Of a DNA stretch of 64,000 nt, positions 49,246 through 60,374 are shown piece after piece. Numbering within the stretch: the stretch's first letter is position 1; each line of letters opens with the position of its first letter. The position numbers were made by a program, and so were the translations under genes. The stretch is taken from contig OY744529.1 of the NCBI GenBank assembly GCA_963556195.1, positions 58,699,080 to 58,763,079 of the forward strand, written 5' to 3'. This DNA comes from Sepiola atlantica (Eukaryota > Mollusca > Cephalopoda > Sepiida > Sepiolidae). Under the pieces are notes generated by a model. That model was not told the origin of the DNA, did not search any database, and was given only the letters and a program-made list of their open reading frames with translations.

Positions 49246-49250
<5 letters not shown>
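47691..49250. other. No gene recognised
   Basis: CA-rich stretches (47920-48180), short (TA)n at 48258-48280, poly-C near 48738. Confidence 0.5.

Positions 49251-49251
<1 letters not shown>

Positions 49252-49301
<50 letters not shown>
49252..49301. repeat. (TA)n microsatellite
   Basis: About 24 TA units then GTGTGTG. Confidence 0.95.
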
Positions 49302-49303
<2 letters not shown>

Positions 49304-50063
49304 GTGTGTGTGTGTATGTAATTCTATGAATGTCTTGTATTGTTACGTTTAATATGTATTACAATATCTGTTTATATTAACTATATATTTTGTGAACGTA
49401 TCCTTCTAAGAACTTTTTGTATTTTATATATTATATTTTATTTTACATATATTTAGTTCTAACTTGTATGGTTAGTCTATTTTTCATTTTATATTGTTGT
49501 TATAATATCCTACTACCATTATTATTTCTATTGTTATTTTATCATCATTATTTTAATTACTATTATTTACTGTAAATGTTAGACTTTTTTTATATTGCTG
49601 TTTTTCAAATTTTTTTATAAAGATGTTTATAGATTATTGTTTTCAATTTTAGTAATTTTAAACTTTTATCAATTTTTCAATTTCTTATAATTTTCGAAAG
49701 TTTTTTAAATTATAATTTCTTAATAGTGTATGCATTTTCTATTTATGTACTTTTCATATTCTTTTTCTTCTATTGTATTCCTTTCCATGTCTGGTTTTAT
49801 TGTTATGTATGCTCTTTAGAAGAGGACTGAAATTGTGATATCTCCACTCACCCACTTCTCGGATTGCTTTGTAATTGAAGGTGAGAGATGTTGTAATTGT
49901 TGCTGCTTTGATTGACTTCGAACTTTTGGTCTGTGCTGATGAAGAAACTTAGTATCAATAAAGGTTGATTTTGTCTTGGAAACGATCGTACATATAACTG
50001 TTGTCGATATTGATTTATTAGAACGGATATAAATGAATATGTCATAAATTTGTTTATCTCTGA

Positions 50064-50068
<5 letters not shown>
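49302..50068. other. No recognisable feature
   Basis: T-rich sequence without frames or repeats. Confidence 0.5.

Positions 50069-50142
<74 letters not shown>
50069..50142. repeat. (TA)n microsatellite
   Basis: About 36 TA units. Confidence 0.95.
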
Positions 50143-50145
<3 letters not shown>

Positions 50146-51240
50146 GAATAAGTGTTTTGTTTTCGTTTAGGTTTGAGTGATGTCGTATGCAGTGTCATGC
50201 TAAACGTGTTCTTTTTAACTACTAATATAATTCTGGTGCTGAAAATTAACTTTATCCCATGTCTTTTTAAATAAATGGAGTGGGAGCGTTAGCTTAGCAT
50301 CTGTATTTCTAGTGACTTCAAACTTTCTTCACCCCTTTATGACCCTACCAATATGGTTTCAATATGGTTGAGCTGATGAATAATTAGGATGCTTTAAAAT
50401 ACCAGTGTACATTTGCATCTTATCAGCTACATGTATGTTGCCGCAGATATAATTGTAAACTCATGGCATTAGTATGCGTTTAATTGTCTCAGCTCGAATG
50501 TACACTGTGGTGTTAGTGTTAGTTAAAAATATGTTGCCATGGAAATGACAACTTTCGAGACGAAGAACGTTGTAGGCGTCTGTTTGCAGTTAACAACGGC
50601 AAATTGAAGACGTTAAGTCATCTGAAAATTGTTAACTAAGTCAATAAATTAGGCAAATCAAAGAAGCTCGATAAATGAATGCCTCACAAACTTGACAAAA
50701 ATCAAAGACATCATGTAAAATTTTTTTTTAAACATAGTTCATCCCAAACAAGGAAGGCCGCCACTGTAGACGTAAGGGGCTACTGAGAAAAAGGGTGAAG
50801 GTTTTCTTTTTTTTTTTTTGGGGGGGGGGGGGGGGTCAACCTAAATTGGGAGCTGCGCAGTGAGATGTCTGCTTACATTAGTTTTAAATTTCTGCATTTC
50901 AGTAACGTCAGGAAAACAGGGAGCAGGGAGGGAGTTCCAGAGCCCAGCAGCACGAGAAAAGAAGCTTTTGAAGTAGAAAGCTCTTCGGCATCTGGACACC
51001 TCCACAGTGAATGGATGGGATTTGGCAGATTGTTGGTTAATTTACGTTGTCGGGGTACCAGAGCAGCAAGATCATCAGAGCACAATCCATTTGTTATAAG
51101 TGTCATCAATTTTCTTTTGTAGAACAAAAGCGATCGATTTCTTGATCATCTTGTCACATCCAATGACAAGTGGATTCTATATCGTCATGATCAGCTGAGT
51201 AGTGTATCTAGTTGGAACATCAAAACATTCCCAGAAGCAG
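50143..51240. other. No gene recognised
   Basis: Poly-T/poly-G run at 50804-50835. An 85-codon open frame (50865-51122) has no recognisable domain, though its surroundings could be a LINE remnant. Confidence 0.4.
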
Positions 51241-51244
51241 AAAA

Positions 51245-54163
51245 AGAAGATGCCATAAAAAGAAGATGCCATAAAAAGAAGATGCCATAAAAAGAAGATG
51301 CCAGAAAATGAAGATGCCATAAAAAGAAGATGCCATAAAAAGAAGATGCCATAAAAAGAAGATGCCATGAAATGAAGATGCCATAAAAAGAAGATGTCAT
51401 AAAAAGAAGATGCCATAAAATGAAGATGCCATAAAATGAAGATGCCATAAAATGAAAATGCCATAAAAAGAAGATGCCATAAAAAGAAGATGCCATAAAA
51501 AGAAGATGCCATAAAATGAAGATGCCATAAAATGAAGATGCCATAAAAAGAAGAAGCATAAAAAGAAGATGCCATAAAAAGAAGATGCCATAAAAAGAAG
51601 ATGCCATAAAATGAAGATGCCATAAAATGAAGATGCCATAAAAAGAAGATGCCATAAATAGAAGATGCCATAAAAAGAAGATGCCATAAATAGAGGATGC
51701 CATAAAAAGAAGATGCCAGAAAAAGAAGATGCCATAAAAAGAAGATGCCATAAAATGAAGATGCCATAAAATGAAGATGCCATAAAAAGAAGATGCCATA
51801 AAATGAAGATGCCATAAAATGAAGATGCCATAAAAAGAAGAAGCATAAAAAGAAGATGCCATAAAAAGAAGATGCCATAAAAAGAAGAAGCATAAAAAGA
51901 AGATGCCATAAAAAGAAGATGCCATAAAATGAAGATGCCATAAAAAGAAGATGCCATAAAAAGAAGATGCCATAAAAAGAAGATGCCATAAAAAGAAGAT
52001 GCCATAAAAAGAAGATGCCATAAAATGAAGATGCCATAAAATGAAGATGCCATAAAAAGAAGAAGCATAAAAAGAAGATGCCATAAAAAGAAGATGCCAT
52101 AAAATGAAGATGCCATAAAATGAAGATGCCATAAAAAGAAGATGCCATAAAAAGAAGATGCCATAAATAGAAGATGCCATAAAAAGAAGATGCCAGAAAA
52201 AGAAGATGCCATAAAAAGAAGATGCCATAAAATGAAGATGCCATAAAATGAAGATGCCATAAAAAGAAGATGCCATAAAATGAAGATGCCATAAAATGAA
52301 GATGCCATAAAAAGAAGAAGCATAAAAAGAAGATGCCATAAAAAGAAGATGCCATAAAATGAAGATGCCATAAAATGAAGATGCCATAAAAAGAAGATGC
52401 CATAAAAAGAAGATGCCATAAATAGAAGATGCCATAAAAAGAAGATGCCATAAATAGAGGATGCCATAAAAAGAAGATGCCATAAAAAGAAGATGCCATA
52501 AAAAGAAGATGCCATAAAAAGAAGATGCCATAAAATGAAGATGCCATAAAATGAAGATGCCATAAAAAGAAGATGCCATAAAAAGAAGATGCCATAAATA
52601 GAAGATGCCATAAAAAGAAGATGCCATAAAAAGAAGATGTCATAAAATGAAGATGCCATAAAAAGAAGATGCCATAAAATGAAGATGCCATAAAAAGAAG
52701 ATGCCATAAAAAGAAGATGCCATAAAAAGAAGATGCCATAAAAAGAAGATGCCATAAAATGAAGATGCCATAAAATGAAGATGCCATAAAAAGAAGATGC
52801 CATAAAAAGAAGATGCCATAAATAGAAGATGCCATAAAAAGAAGATTCCATAAAAAGAAGATGCCATAAAAAGAAGATGCCATAAAAAAAGATGCCATAA
52901 AATGAAGATGCCATAAAATGAAGATGCCATAAAAAGAAGATGCCATAAAAAGAAGATGCCATGAATAGAAGATGCCATAAAAAGAAGATGCCATAAAAAG
53001 AAGATGCCATAAAAAGAAGATGCCATAAAAAGAAGATGCCATAAAAAGAAGATTCCATAAAATGAAGATGCCATAAAAAGAAGATGCCATAAAAAGAAGA
53101 TGCCAGAAAAAGAAGATGCCAGAAAAAGAAGATGCCATAAAAAGAAGATGCCAGAAAAAGAAGATGCCATAAAAAGAAGATGCCATAAAAAGAAGATGCC
53201 AGAAAAAGAAGATGCCATAAAAAGAAGATGCCATAAAAAGAAGATGCCATAAAAAGAAGATGCCATAAAATGAAGATGCCATAAAAAGAAGATGCCATAA
53301 AAAGAAGATGCCATAAAAAGAAGATGCCATAAATAGAAGATGCCATAAAAAGAAGAAGCATAAAAAGAAGATGCCATAAAAAGAAGATGCCATAAAAAGA
53401 AGATGCCATAAAATGAAGATGCCATAAAAAGAAGATGCCATAAAAAGAAGATGCCATAAAAAGAAGAAGCATAAAAAGAAGATGCCATAAAAAGAAGATG
53501 CCATAAAAAGAAGATGCCATAAAATGAAGATGCCATAAAAAGAAGAAGCATAAAAAGAAGGTGCCATAAAATGAAGATGCCATAAAAAGAAGATGCCATA
53601 AAATGAAGATGCCATAAAAAGAAGATGCCATAAAAAGAAGATGCCATAAAATGAAGATGCCATAAAAAGAAGATGCCATAAAAAGAAGATGCCATAAATA
53701 GAGGATGCCATAAAAAGAAGATGCCATAAAAAGAAGATGCCATAAAATGAAGATGCCATAAAAAGAAGATGTCATAAAAAGAAGATGCCATAAATAGAAG
53801 ATGCCATAAAAAGAAGATGCCATAAAATGAAGATGCCATAAAAAGAAGATGCCATAAAATGAAGATGCCATAAAAAGAAGATGCCATAAAAAGAAGATGC
53901 CATAAATAGAGGATGCCATAAAAAGAAGATGCCATAAAAAGAAGATGCCATAAAAAGAAGATGCCCAAAAAAGAAGATGCCATAAAAAGAAGATGCCATA
54001 AAAAGAAGATGCCAGAAAAAGAAGATGTTATAAAAAGAAGATGCCATAAAAAGAAGATGCCATAAAAAGAAGATGCCATAAAATGAAGATGCCATAAAAA
54101 GAAGATGCCATAAAAAGAAGATGCCATAAAAAGAAGATGCCATAAAATGAAGATGCCATAAGA
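51245..54163. repeat. 16-bp satellite, about 180 copies, with higher-order blocks
   Basis: Unit ATAAAAAGAAGATGCC with variants ATAAAATGAAGATGCC, ATAAATAGAAGATGCC, AGAAAAAGAAGATGCC and a 15-bp form (GAAGAAGCATAAAAA). Because 16 is not a multiple of 3 and the minus-strand unit contains no stop in any phase, all minus frames stay open for up to 860 codons as a 16-residue repeat (MASSFYGIFFLWHLLF). Confidence 0.95.
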
Positions 54164-54247
54164 CAAAACAAATAAACGAAACAGCTTCCTCTTTTTGAAA
54201 GTCGCTATGATGTTACATTTGAAAACTTGTATTTCTTATAAAATATA

Positions 54248-54827
54248 CTCCCTCTGGTTGGAAAGAGTTGATACATACAACTTTCCAAATTGGTTCAGAA
54301 ACAGTTGGTGTATACAACTTTTTTCCATTGATTAGGCTAGGTGTAGATGTGAAAAATAAAACTTTAACATAATTCTTCCAGCTGTGAACAGTAATCTTTC
54401 TTCTTTCGACATGTGGGGTATTTCCGGTTCGAAACATTCATTGGCATCGATATATCAAAAAATTTCTACTGCTCGTGACCAAATTGTACCTATAGTTTTT
54501 CTTCCAATACCAAATGTTGTTTGATAGCACCACATTTTAGCTGACGATCTTTGGATCTCTCCAATAGTGCTTGCAAGACTGCTATTCGTTCTTAGTTAAT
54601 TCATGCTGTTTCACAAGATTTTCCATTTCATTTTTTATTTTTATTTTGTCACTGTGGTTAGTCTAAATAAAAATCCTCAAATTGATTTTGAACAAAGACA
54701 ATGAACATTTTAGTTTCAGCAAACTCTAGACTAATTTTTCGCATGCACACAAAATAAGTTTCCATAAAAACAGTAAAATATGGAATGCTTTTCTAATAGT
54801 GCACCAATTGTTTCGAACCAGAGGGAG
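54248..54827. mobile_element. Stowaway/Tc1-mariner-like MITE (580 bp)
   Basis: Left end CTCCCTCTGGTTGGAAAG after TA; right end TTTCGAACCAGAGGGAG before TA. Inverted ends plus a TA duplication indicate a Tc1/mariner-type non-autonomous element. No transposase inside. Confidence 0.75.
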
Positions 54828-54959
54828 TATTATTTATTGAATAAATGGTAAATATTTGATTAAAAAATCTAAAAAGATGTTATCATAGCTCACACATTTA
54901 AAAAATAATAGCTATTTTGTATTATATCAGAGGATAAATACACTACAGCTTTCTGAATC

Positions 54960-55260
54960 CCGGTGAAATAGTGACTATGACAAGTGTTGTCAGCAATTCG
55001 ACGAGATACACTAGAAGTTTCAGCAGATGTGTCCAGCATTGATCAACAGAAAAGGGCCAATCCTGCTGAATGAAAATGGTCAGCTACACGTCTCAAATAT
55101 CACTTTGTGGATAGTTAACCGATTTGGCTATGAAAGTTTGCCTCAGCCACCATTTTCGCCTGATCTCCTGTCCACCACCTACTATTTCTTCAAGCATCTC
55201 AATCAGTTTTTGTAGGAGAAAAGATGCGACTGAAAATGCCTTTTGAGAATTTTTCAAATC
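54960..55260 (+). pseudogene. mariner transposase C-terminal fragment
   Basis: Open frame 55027-55215 reads CPALINRKGPILLNENGQLH, then GYESLPQPPFSPDLLSTTYYFFKHLNQFL. Relatives have HDNARPH where this has NENGQLH, so the second catalytic Asp is lost. The SPDLAPSDYHFF motif is only partly kept. N-terminal domain and ends are missing. Confidence 0.75.
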
Positions 55261-55794
55261 CCAGATGTTGGAATTTTATGCAACTTGAATGCATACACTT
55301 GTTTTCTCCTATTGTCAATTTGTAACCAAAACAAACTTTCAAATTTATACACATCAGTCAACTTGAGTACTTTTTCTCAGCTGTCAGGTGCTGTTCAGTT
55401 GACTGTCATTCAACATTAAAATATGACCTTTTTGAATTAAATCGTTCATGAAATAAATATTTGGCTGAAAATAATATTTGGTGATATTTTATGTGCTAAA
55501 CTCCAATTTATTTTAATTAATAATTCCATAATTAATTTAACTTTATTTATAAATTAAAATTGCACCAGCAAGTTCCTCATCGTGTCACAATTTTAATGTT
55601 TTTTTTTAAATTTATGAATACAGTGAGGTGTAAGCTAATTTAAAATCATTTGAAGTAAGACGTCAAAACCTAATATTATTTTTTAACAGCCTCATAAAAA
55701 CTATTATAAACTGATTTATGCTTGATAGGAAAAATTTAGTAAAATGACAGTAATGAATGGAGACAATAGTGGTGATGGTGTAGGTACTGGTACG
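55261..55794. other. No recognisable feature
   Basis: AT-rich sequence after the mariner fragment. Confidence 0.5.
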
Positions 55795-55915
55795 GATTAT
55801 GATTCAGCACGTTGTGATCGAGTCCTGTTGGGTCAATAGCACAACTTCACTAGGGATGTATGCAACCTTTATGTGGTGTCTCTCGTGAGTATCTGATTTG
55901 CCAGCAAAACTGAAT
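55795..55915 (+). mobile_element. tRNA-derived SINE, diverged copy 3
   Basis: GGATGTATGCAACCTTTATG and GTGTCTCTCGTGAGTATCTGAT match the body of the SINEs at 15309 and 23370; the tRNA-like head is eroded. Confidence 0.5.
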
Positions 55916-56428
55916 CCTATGAATGAGAATAGCATAACAGTTTGTATTAATGAACAAACAATTTTAGTTTAAATAACAATTTTGTGCCTTGAGCTTTACC
56001 TAAATTTCTTTCATATCCTGAATGACTCAATCCATGTAATGGAACTATAAATTCTATGTGATTCCTTACCAAACATGATGTTTTTCTTCTTTGTGATTAT
56101 GACTGGGGGATGTATAGAGTATGATCAGGATCTTGTTTCATAGGTCGAAAGCATCTAACCACTTGGGGCCTCACGGTGAACTGCAGTGAGGCCAAAGTAA
56201 TTGGATCGGGTAATTGATTTTGTCTTCAACAATAAGAAAATATATTTGGCAAATACAATGAGAAACAGAAAGTGTTTTGCAGATCTTTTTATTTGAGATA
56301 AAATTCCATAAAAGTTTTTACTTTCTTCTCTACTAAAGTTTTTTGTAATTTTTTTGTAACATGTGGTCGATTTTATACAGAATAGAACTACTACTACTAC
56401 TACTACTACTACTATGAATAATAATAAC
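55916..56428. other. No gene; (CTA)n at 56391-56414
   Basis: AT-rich with a short trinucleotide run. Confidence 0.5.
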
Positions 56429-56433
56429 AATAG

Positions 56434-56678
56434 TGTTGTAGACCCGTGCTAGGGGTCACAAAGATAACAACCACAAATTGTGACAGGTTAAAATATACAA
56501 TGTATTTATTCATAGCAATACAGTAACGCCACTAAATGTGGTAGGAGATGACCGGATTCCTACCATGCGGTAAAACATGAATTGGAATGTCCTCTGTTTG
56601 AGTCTTTGCAACCATGGTATTTATTATAGATGGTTGCTCCATTAGTTCTTCGATAGAGGTGATTTGTACCCCACAACA
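56434..56678 (-). mobile_element. Solo LTR, 245 bp
   Basis: Begins TGTTGTAGACCC and ends ACCCCACAACA, with AATAG on both sides (56429-56433 and 56679-56683). TG...CA ends plus an exact 5-bp duplication indicate an LTR left after recombination between the two LTRs of an element. On the minus strand AATAAA follows a CTATAATAAATA box, so sense is probably minus. Confidence 0.85.
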
Positions 56679-56683
56679 AATAG

Positions 56684-57927
56684 TAATAACAACAGCAACA
56701 AATGTTATTAAATTATTTTTATATTTGTTTGGATAAATATAGAAATAAAAAATAATTTAATATACAAGAAGAATATTCGTCCTAGGACAGATAAAATTAA
56801 TTCCACAAAAAGAACAGTTTTGCACCACTTTTATTTTCCTTTACGAAGATTATAATCAGTATATAATACTACTGAATTTTATGTCTAGAATTCCATTACA
56901 TAATTTTGATTCTAGAAAGTGTCTAAAATTTAAGAAGAAAGTGAAATTCAGACAATCTTGCTGAATTTATTTCCAATGACTATGAGTAAGATTTAATGCA
57001 AATGTGAAATATTTGAATTTTCAAATGGAAAGAAAGGCCCATATTATGCCCCCCCCCCCCCCCCGAAAAAAATACATTTAAAATACTCCAAACAATCTGA
57101 AATTTGGGGAATATTTATTAATTGATGTCTAATACCTATTATTAAAATGTCCCAAAAATCAAAGCTATCTGAATTTCCATGAGGGGAACCCACTACCTCT
57201 TTTCCCCGTCTTGCATAACACTAAATTAAACTAAATATAGCCCACATTACTCACTCTTACGCCTAGCAGCTGCGTTCTAAAATTCATCATGATCGGTAAA
57301 TTGGCTTAGGAGTGAATCCAGAACATACAAATATATAAACATATACACATACTTAACTTTATATAACTAGAGATATACAGTAGAGGTAAACAAATATCCG
57401 TACACATACAAATTTATATTTACATCTCATGAAACATATTTTTCATAGAATTAACTATAAACGCACTCATAATAACTAAATATACGTAGAAAACAGAAAA
57501 AAATGAATCTAATGGAAATAAATTCTATGCATCCATTTTAATGTTTGAAAACGTATTCGTGCAATACAAAGAAAATATTTATTGAATAATGTCAAGAATC
57601 GCCATTATTCACTTCTACTGAACTGAGCTCAAATTTCTGGTTCCACTTCCTGTAAGACATTTACAGCAAGAACTCGTCTAGCTGCAACCTCTGTGCACCT
57701 AAAACCAAATGGAACTTCCATGAACTTCCCATTTGTGGAATAATACCATGCAGCTGCTTCCCAGCTGACTACAACATGGTCATCTTCAAGTCAAATGTTA
57801 ACAAATACATGTCGAAGCGTCCTCTTAAGTAATTAAATTCTGCTTATCACGCGCATTGTTTTCAATCCTCTCATAGTCATTAGCCCTTATTCTCGAGTGG
57901 CCCTTGGTCTTTGTAAGTGGTGACTCA
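56684..57927. other. No recognisable feature
   Basis: AT-rich; poly-C run at 57050-57064. Confidence 0.5.
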
Positions 57928-57981
57928 TCTATTATATAAACGTCACCTGTCTGTATGGATGTATGTATGTATGTATGTATG

Positions 57982-58013
<32 letters not shown>

Positions 58014-58200
58014 GCTTCTCCTCCGAAAGTACCCAACACACGGTCACACGGGTGACATCATTCCGACCGGCCAGCCCAGACGCGTGTAATATCTCGGAAC
58101 CGGAAAAAAAAAATTGACTCTGCCGGGGTCGACTGAGCACTTTTTTCCAATGGGGGGTGGCTTTTAACTCCACTTTTCAACGTTATTTATACTAATTTGA
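57928..58200 (+). mobile_element. Helitron-type 5' end with (TATG)n
   Basis: TCTATTATATAAACG after an A, then CACCTGTCTG and (TATG)n (57960-58010), resembles the start at 13626. No CTAG-hairpin end was found, so the right edge is arbitrary. Confidence 0.5.
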
Positions 58201-58435
58201 GAAGAAAAATAATGCAAAGTCACGATAAACTAGATATGACGTCAGAGTAAGGGAGTGGCGGGTAGAAATTCACTCACACTACAACCATTTTTTTTCTTTC
58301 TTTCTTCTTCCCCTCTCACTCCCACACTTTCTTTCTTAATTATTAATAGACGCTAATATTCCTTCCCCCCTCCCTTCCTCACTATGGCCGTTCTGTTATC
58401 CTGATATAATACTTCCAGGCATTACCTCCTCCTTT

Positions 58436-59060
58436 CAGGCCAAATAGGGGGGAGGGGGAATGTCGGCATTCACCGATGTGAGCGCCACAGGCCAAATCTG
58501 GGGAGAGGGAGTGTCGGCATTCGGCGGTGGGGCGCCTCAGGCCAAATCTGGGGAGGGGGAATGTCGGTATTCGCCGGTATGAGCGCCCCAGGCCAAATTT
58601 GGGGAGGGGGAATGTCGACATTCGCCGGTGTGAGCGCCTCAGGCCAAATTTGGGGGATAGGAGAGTATCGGTATTCGCCGGTGGGGCGCCAGGCTAAATC
58701 TGGGGAGGGGGAATGTCGGCATTCGCCGGTATGAGCGCCTCAGGCCAAATCTGGGGAGGGGGAGCGCCTCAGGCCAAATCTGGGGAGGGGGGGTGTCGGC
58801 ATTCGCCGGTGTGAGCGCCTCAGGCCAAATTTGGAGGAGAGGAGAGTATCGGTATTCGCCGGTGGGGCGCCAGGCTAAATCTGGGGAGGGGGAATGTCGC
58901 ATTCGCCGGTATGAGCGCCTCAGGCCAAATCTGGGGAGGGGGACCGCCTCAGGCCAAATCTGGGGAGGGGGAGTGTCGGCATTCGCCGGTATGAGCGCCT
59001 CAGGCCAAATCGGGGGGGGAAATCGGTATTCGCCAGTGGGGCCTCAGGCGAAGAAATTCA
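58436..59060. repeat. About 50-bp G-rich minisatellite, about 12 copies
   Basis: Unit CCAAATCTGGGGAGGGGG followed by TGTCGGCATTCGCCGGTATG and AGCGCCTCAGG; spacing near 50-51 bp, with some truncated or extended units. GGGG/GGGGG runs could form G-quadruplexes. The TCGGCATTC..CCGGTA..GCGCCTCAG part is homologous to 59468-59498 in the U2-headed element. Confidence 0.9.
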
Positions 59061-59220
59061 GGGGAGGGGGGGGGAGTATGAGTAATCGTCGGTGAGATCA
59101 CGACCTCAGCCTGTACTTTAGGGGAGAAGAAATCCCCAAAAGGAAAAGGGATTAAAAAAAAAAATGATAATCTGATTTTTGATTCGACAGTGTAAAACCG
59201 ACACCTACTGGATAGGACTA

Positions 59221-59303
59221 GATAATACACTTGATCTCAAGGCAAAAATGCCGAGAACAGATACTACACTTTGATCTTAGCCAAAAGGCCAGGAAAGCAT
59301 CAG
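59221..59303 (-). ncRNA. Two tandem U2 snRNA 5'-domain copies (one good, one degenerate)
   Basis: On the minus strand GGCCTTTTGGCTAAGATCAA followed by AGTGTAGTATCTGTTC (59300-59255) matches the 5' part of U2 snRNA, including the GTAGTA branch-point recognition sequence, with one extra A. A second, degenerate head (CGGCATTTTTGCC...GTGTATTATC) follows at 59254-59221. The rest of U2 is absent. Confidence 0.8.
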
Positions 59304-59680
59304 AAATTAAAAGGTATTTACTCCTCCCCAGGAGTTAGGCACAAGGCCAGTTTTATCTTACTCCCACAAGTAAGATGTGACCACAGATTGGGTCGAGAAA
59401 GTGGGGTTAAAAGCCAGCGCTCGAGAGGTGAGCACTCTGGCCATTTAAAAATTGCCTGGGCAGCCCCGTCGGCATTCCCCGGTAGGGGCGCCTCAGACAG
59501 TAAGCAATAAACTTACTCCTCCCCAAAGAGGGGAGGCGAAGCCTGGGAGGGTGGACCTCCTAGAACTGCACAGGACAATCCCATAGACCGGCGTAAATCA
59601 AGGCCCGGAGGCCAAGACAATACCAGTCTATGGGAACAGATACTACACTTTGATCTTAGCCAAAAGACCAAGGAAAGCAT
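59304..59680 (-). mobile_element. U2-headed structured element, copy 1
   Basis: Starts on the minus strand with a 47-base U2 5' domain (59680-59634: TTTTGGCTAAGATCAAAGTG, then TAGTATCTGTTC). The body is unrelated to U2. An 11-bp stem (CCATAGACTGG 59633-59623 with CCGGTCTATGG 59591-59581) comes first. Small GC hairpins near 59520-59550, an AGTAAG/CTTACT stem and an AATTTTTAAA run like an Sm site (near 59450) follow. It ends directly at the next U2 head. It could be an snRNA-headed SINE, a chimeric retrocopy or an RNA gene. Confidence 0.65.
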
Positions 59681-59960
59681 CAGAAATTAAAATTTTGGGC
59701 ACGATTTCTATCAGTATTTATAACGAATCTACCACAGTACAGCGGTCTATCCACTATACACTGTTTAAATTACATTAATAAATTAACAAGTAATAATAAC
59801 TATTATTTTCTTTCAACAAACATTGTATAATACTATTTAACAACTTATTACATCAATTTTGAATGTCAACCAATAATTTTAGACTTCCCCAGGCCGTTTT
59901 TCTCTAATTCAACATAGCTTTTAGACGCCATTTTTTTTTAACCGAAAATTACATTAATTC
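59681..59960. other. Spacer between divergent U2-headed copies
   Basis: 280 bp of AT-rich DNA between two heads pointing away from each other. It would hold both promoters if the copies are transcribed; no element recognised with confidence. Confidence 0.4.
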
Positions 59961-60243
59961 ACTTCTTTTGGCTGCTAAGATCAAGGTGTAGTATCTGTTC
60001 CGATTGATACTGCACTCCATAGACTGGTATCGTCTTGGCCTTCGGGGCTTCATTCCGCCGGTCTATGGGTCTGTCCTGTGCAGTTCTAAGAGGTCCACAC
60101 TCCCAGGCTTTGCCTCCCCTCTTATGGGAGGAGTAAGTTTATTGCTTACTGAGGCGCCTCTACCGGGGGAATCCCGACGGGGCGGCCCAGGCAATTTTGA
60201 ATGGCCAGAGTGCTAACCTTCTCGGGCGCTAGCTTTACAAGGC
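59961..60243 (+). mobile_element. U2-headed structured element, copy 2
   Basis: Head 59965-60000 (TTTTGGCTGCTAAGATCAAG, then GTGTAGTATCTGTTC). The same 11-bp stem (60017-60027 with 60058-60068) follows after 16 extra bases, then the same body (CAGTTCTAAGAGGTCC, AGGAGTAAGTTTATTGCTTA, GGCAATTTTGAATGGCCAGA). Similarity to copy 1 ends near GCTAGCTTTAC. Confidence 0.65.
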
Positions 60244-60374
60244 CAACTTGAATTTATTTGTTAGAGGATAACTAAGGAAGAGCGATAACTCACGTGTAAA
60301 AACACAATTTAGGTTTTTAAAACAAGGTTAGAGAATATAAATAACATATAAAAGCGTATTCTTATGTAAAATTA

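Noticed and set aside
50865..51127. Overlapping 84-85-codon frames on both strands
   Set aside because: No domain or family motif recognised; no splice or promoter evidence.
51177..54166. Four long minus-strand open frames (up to 860 codons)
   Set aside because: They are translations of the 16-bp satellite in different phases; no unique sequence, domain or start context.
59221..60000. Genuine U2 snRNA genes
   Set aside because: Only the first ~45 bases of U2 are present; stem-loops II-IV and the real Sm region are absent.
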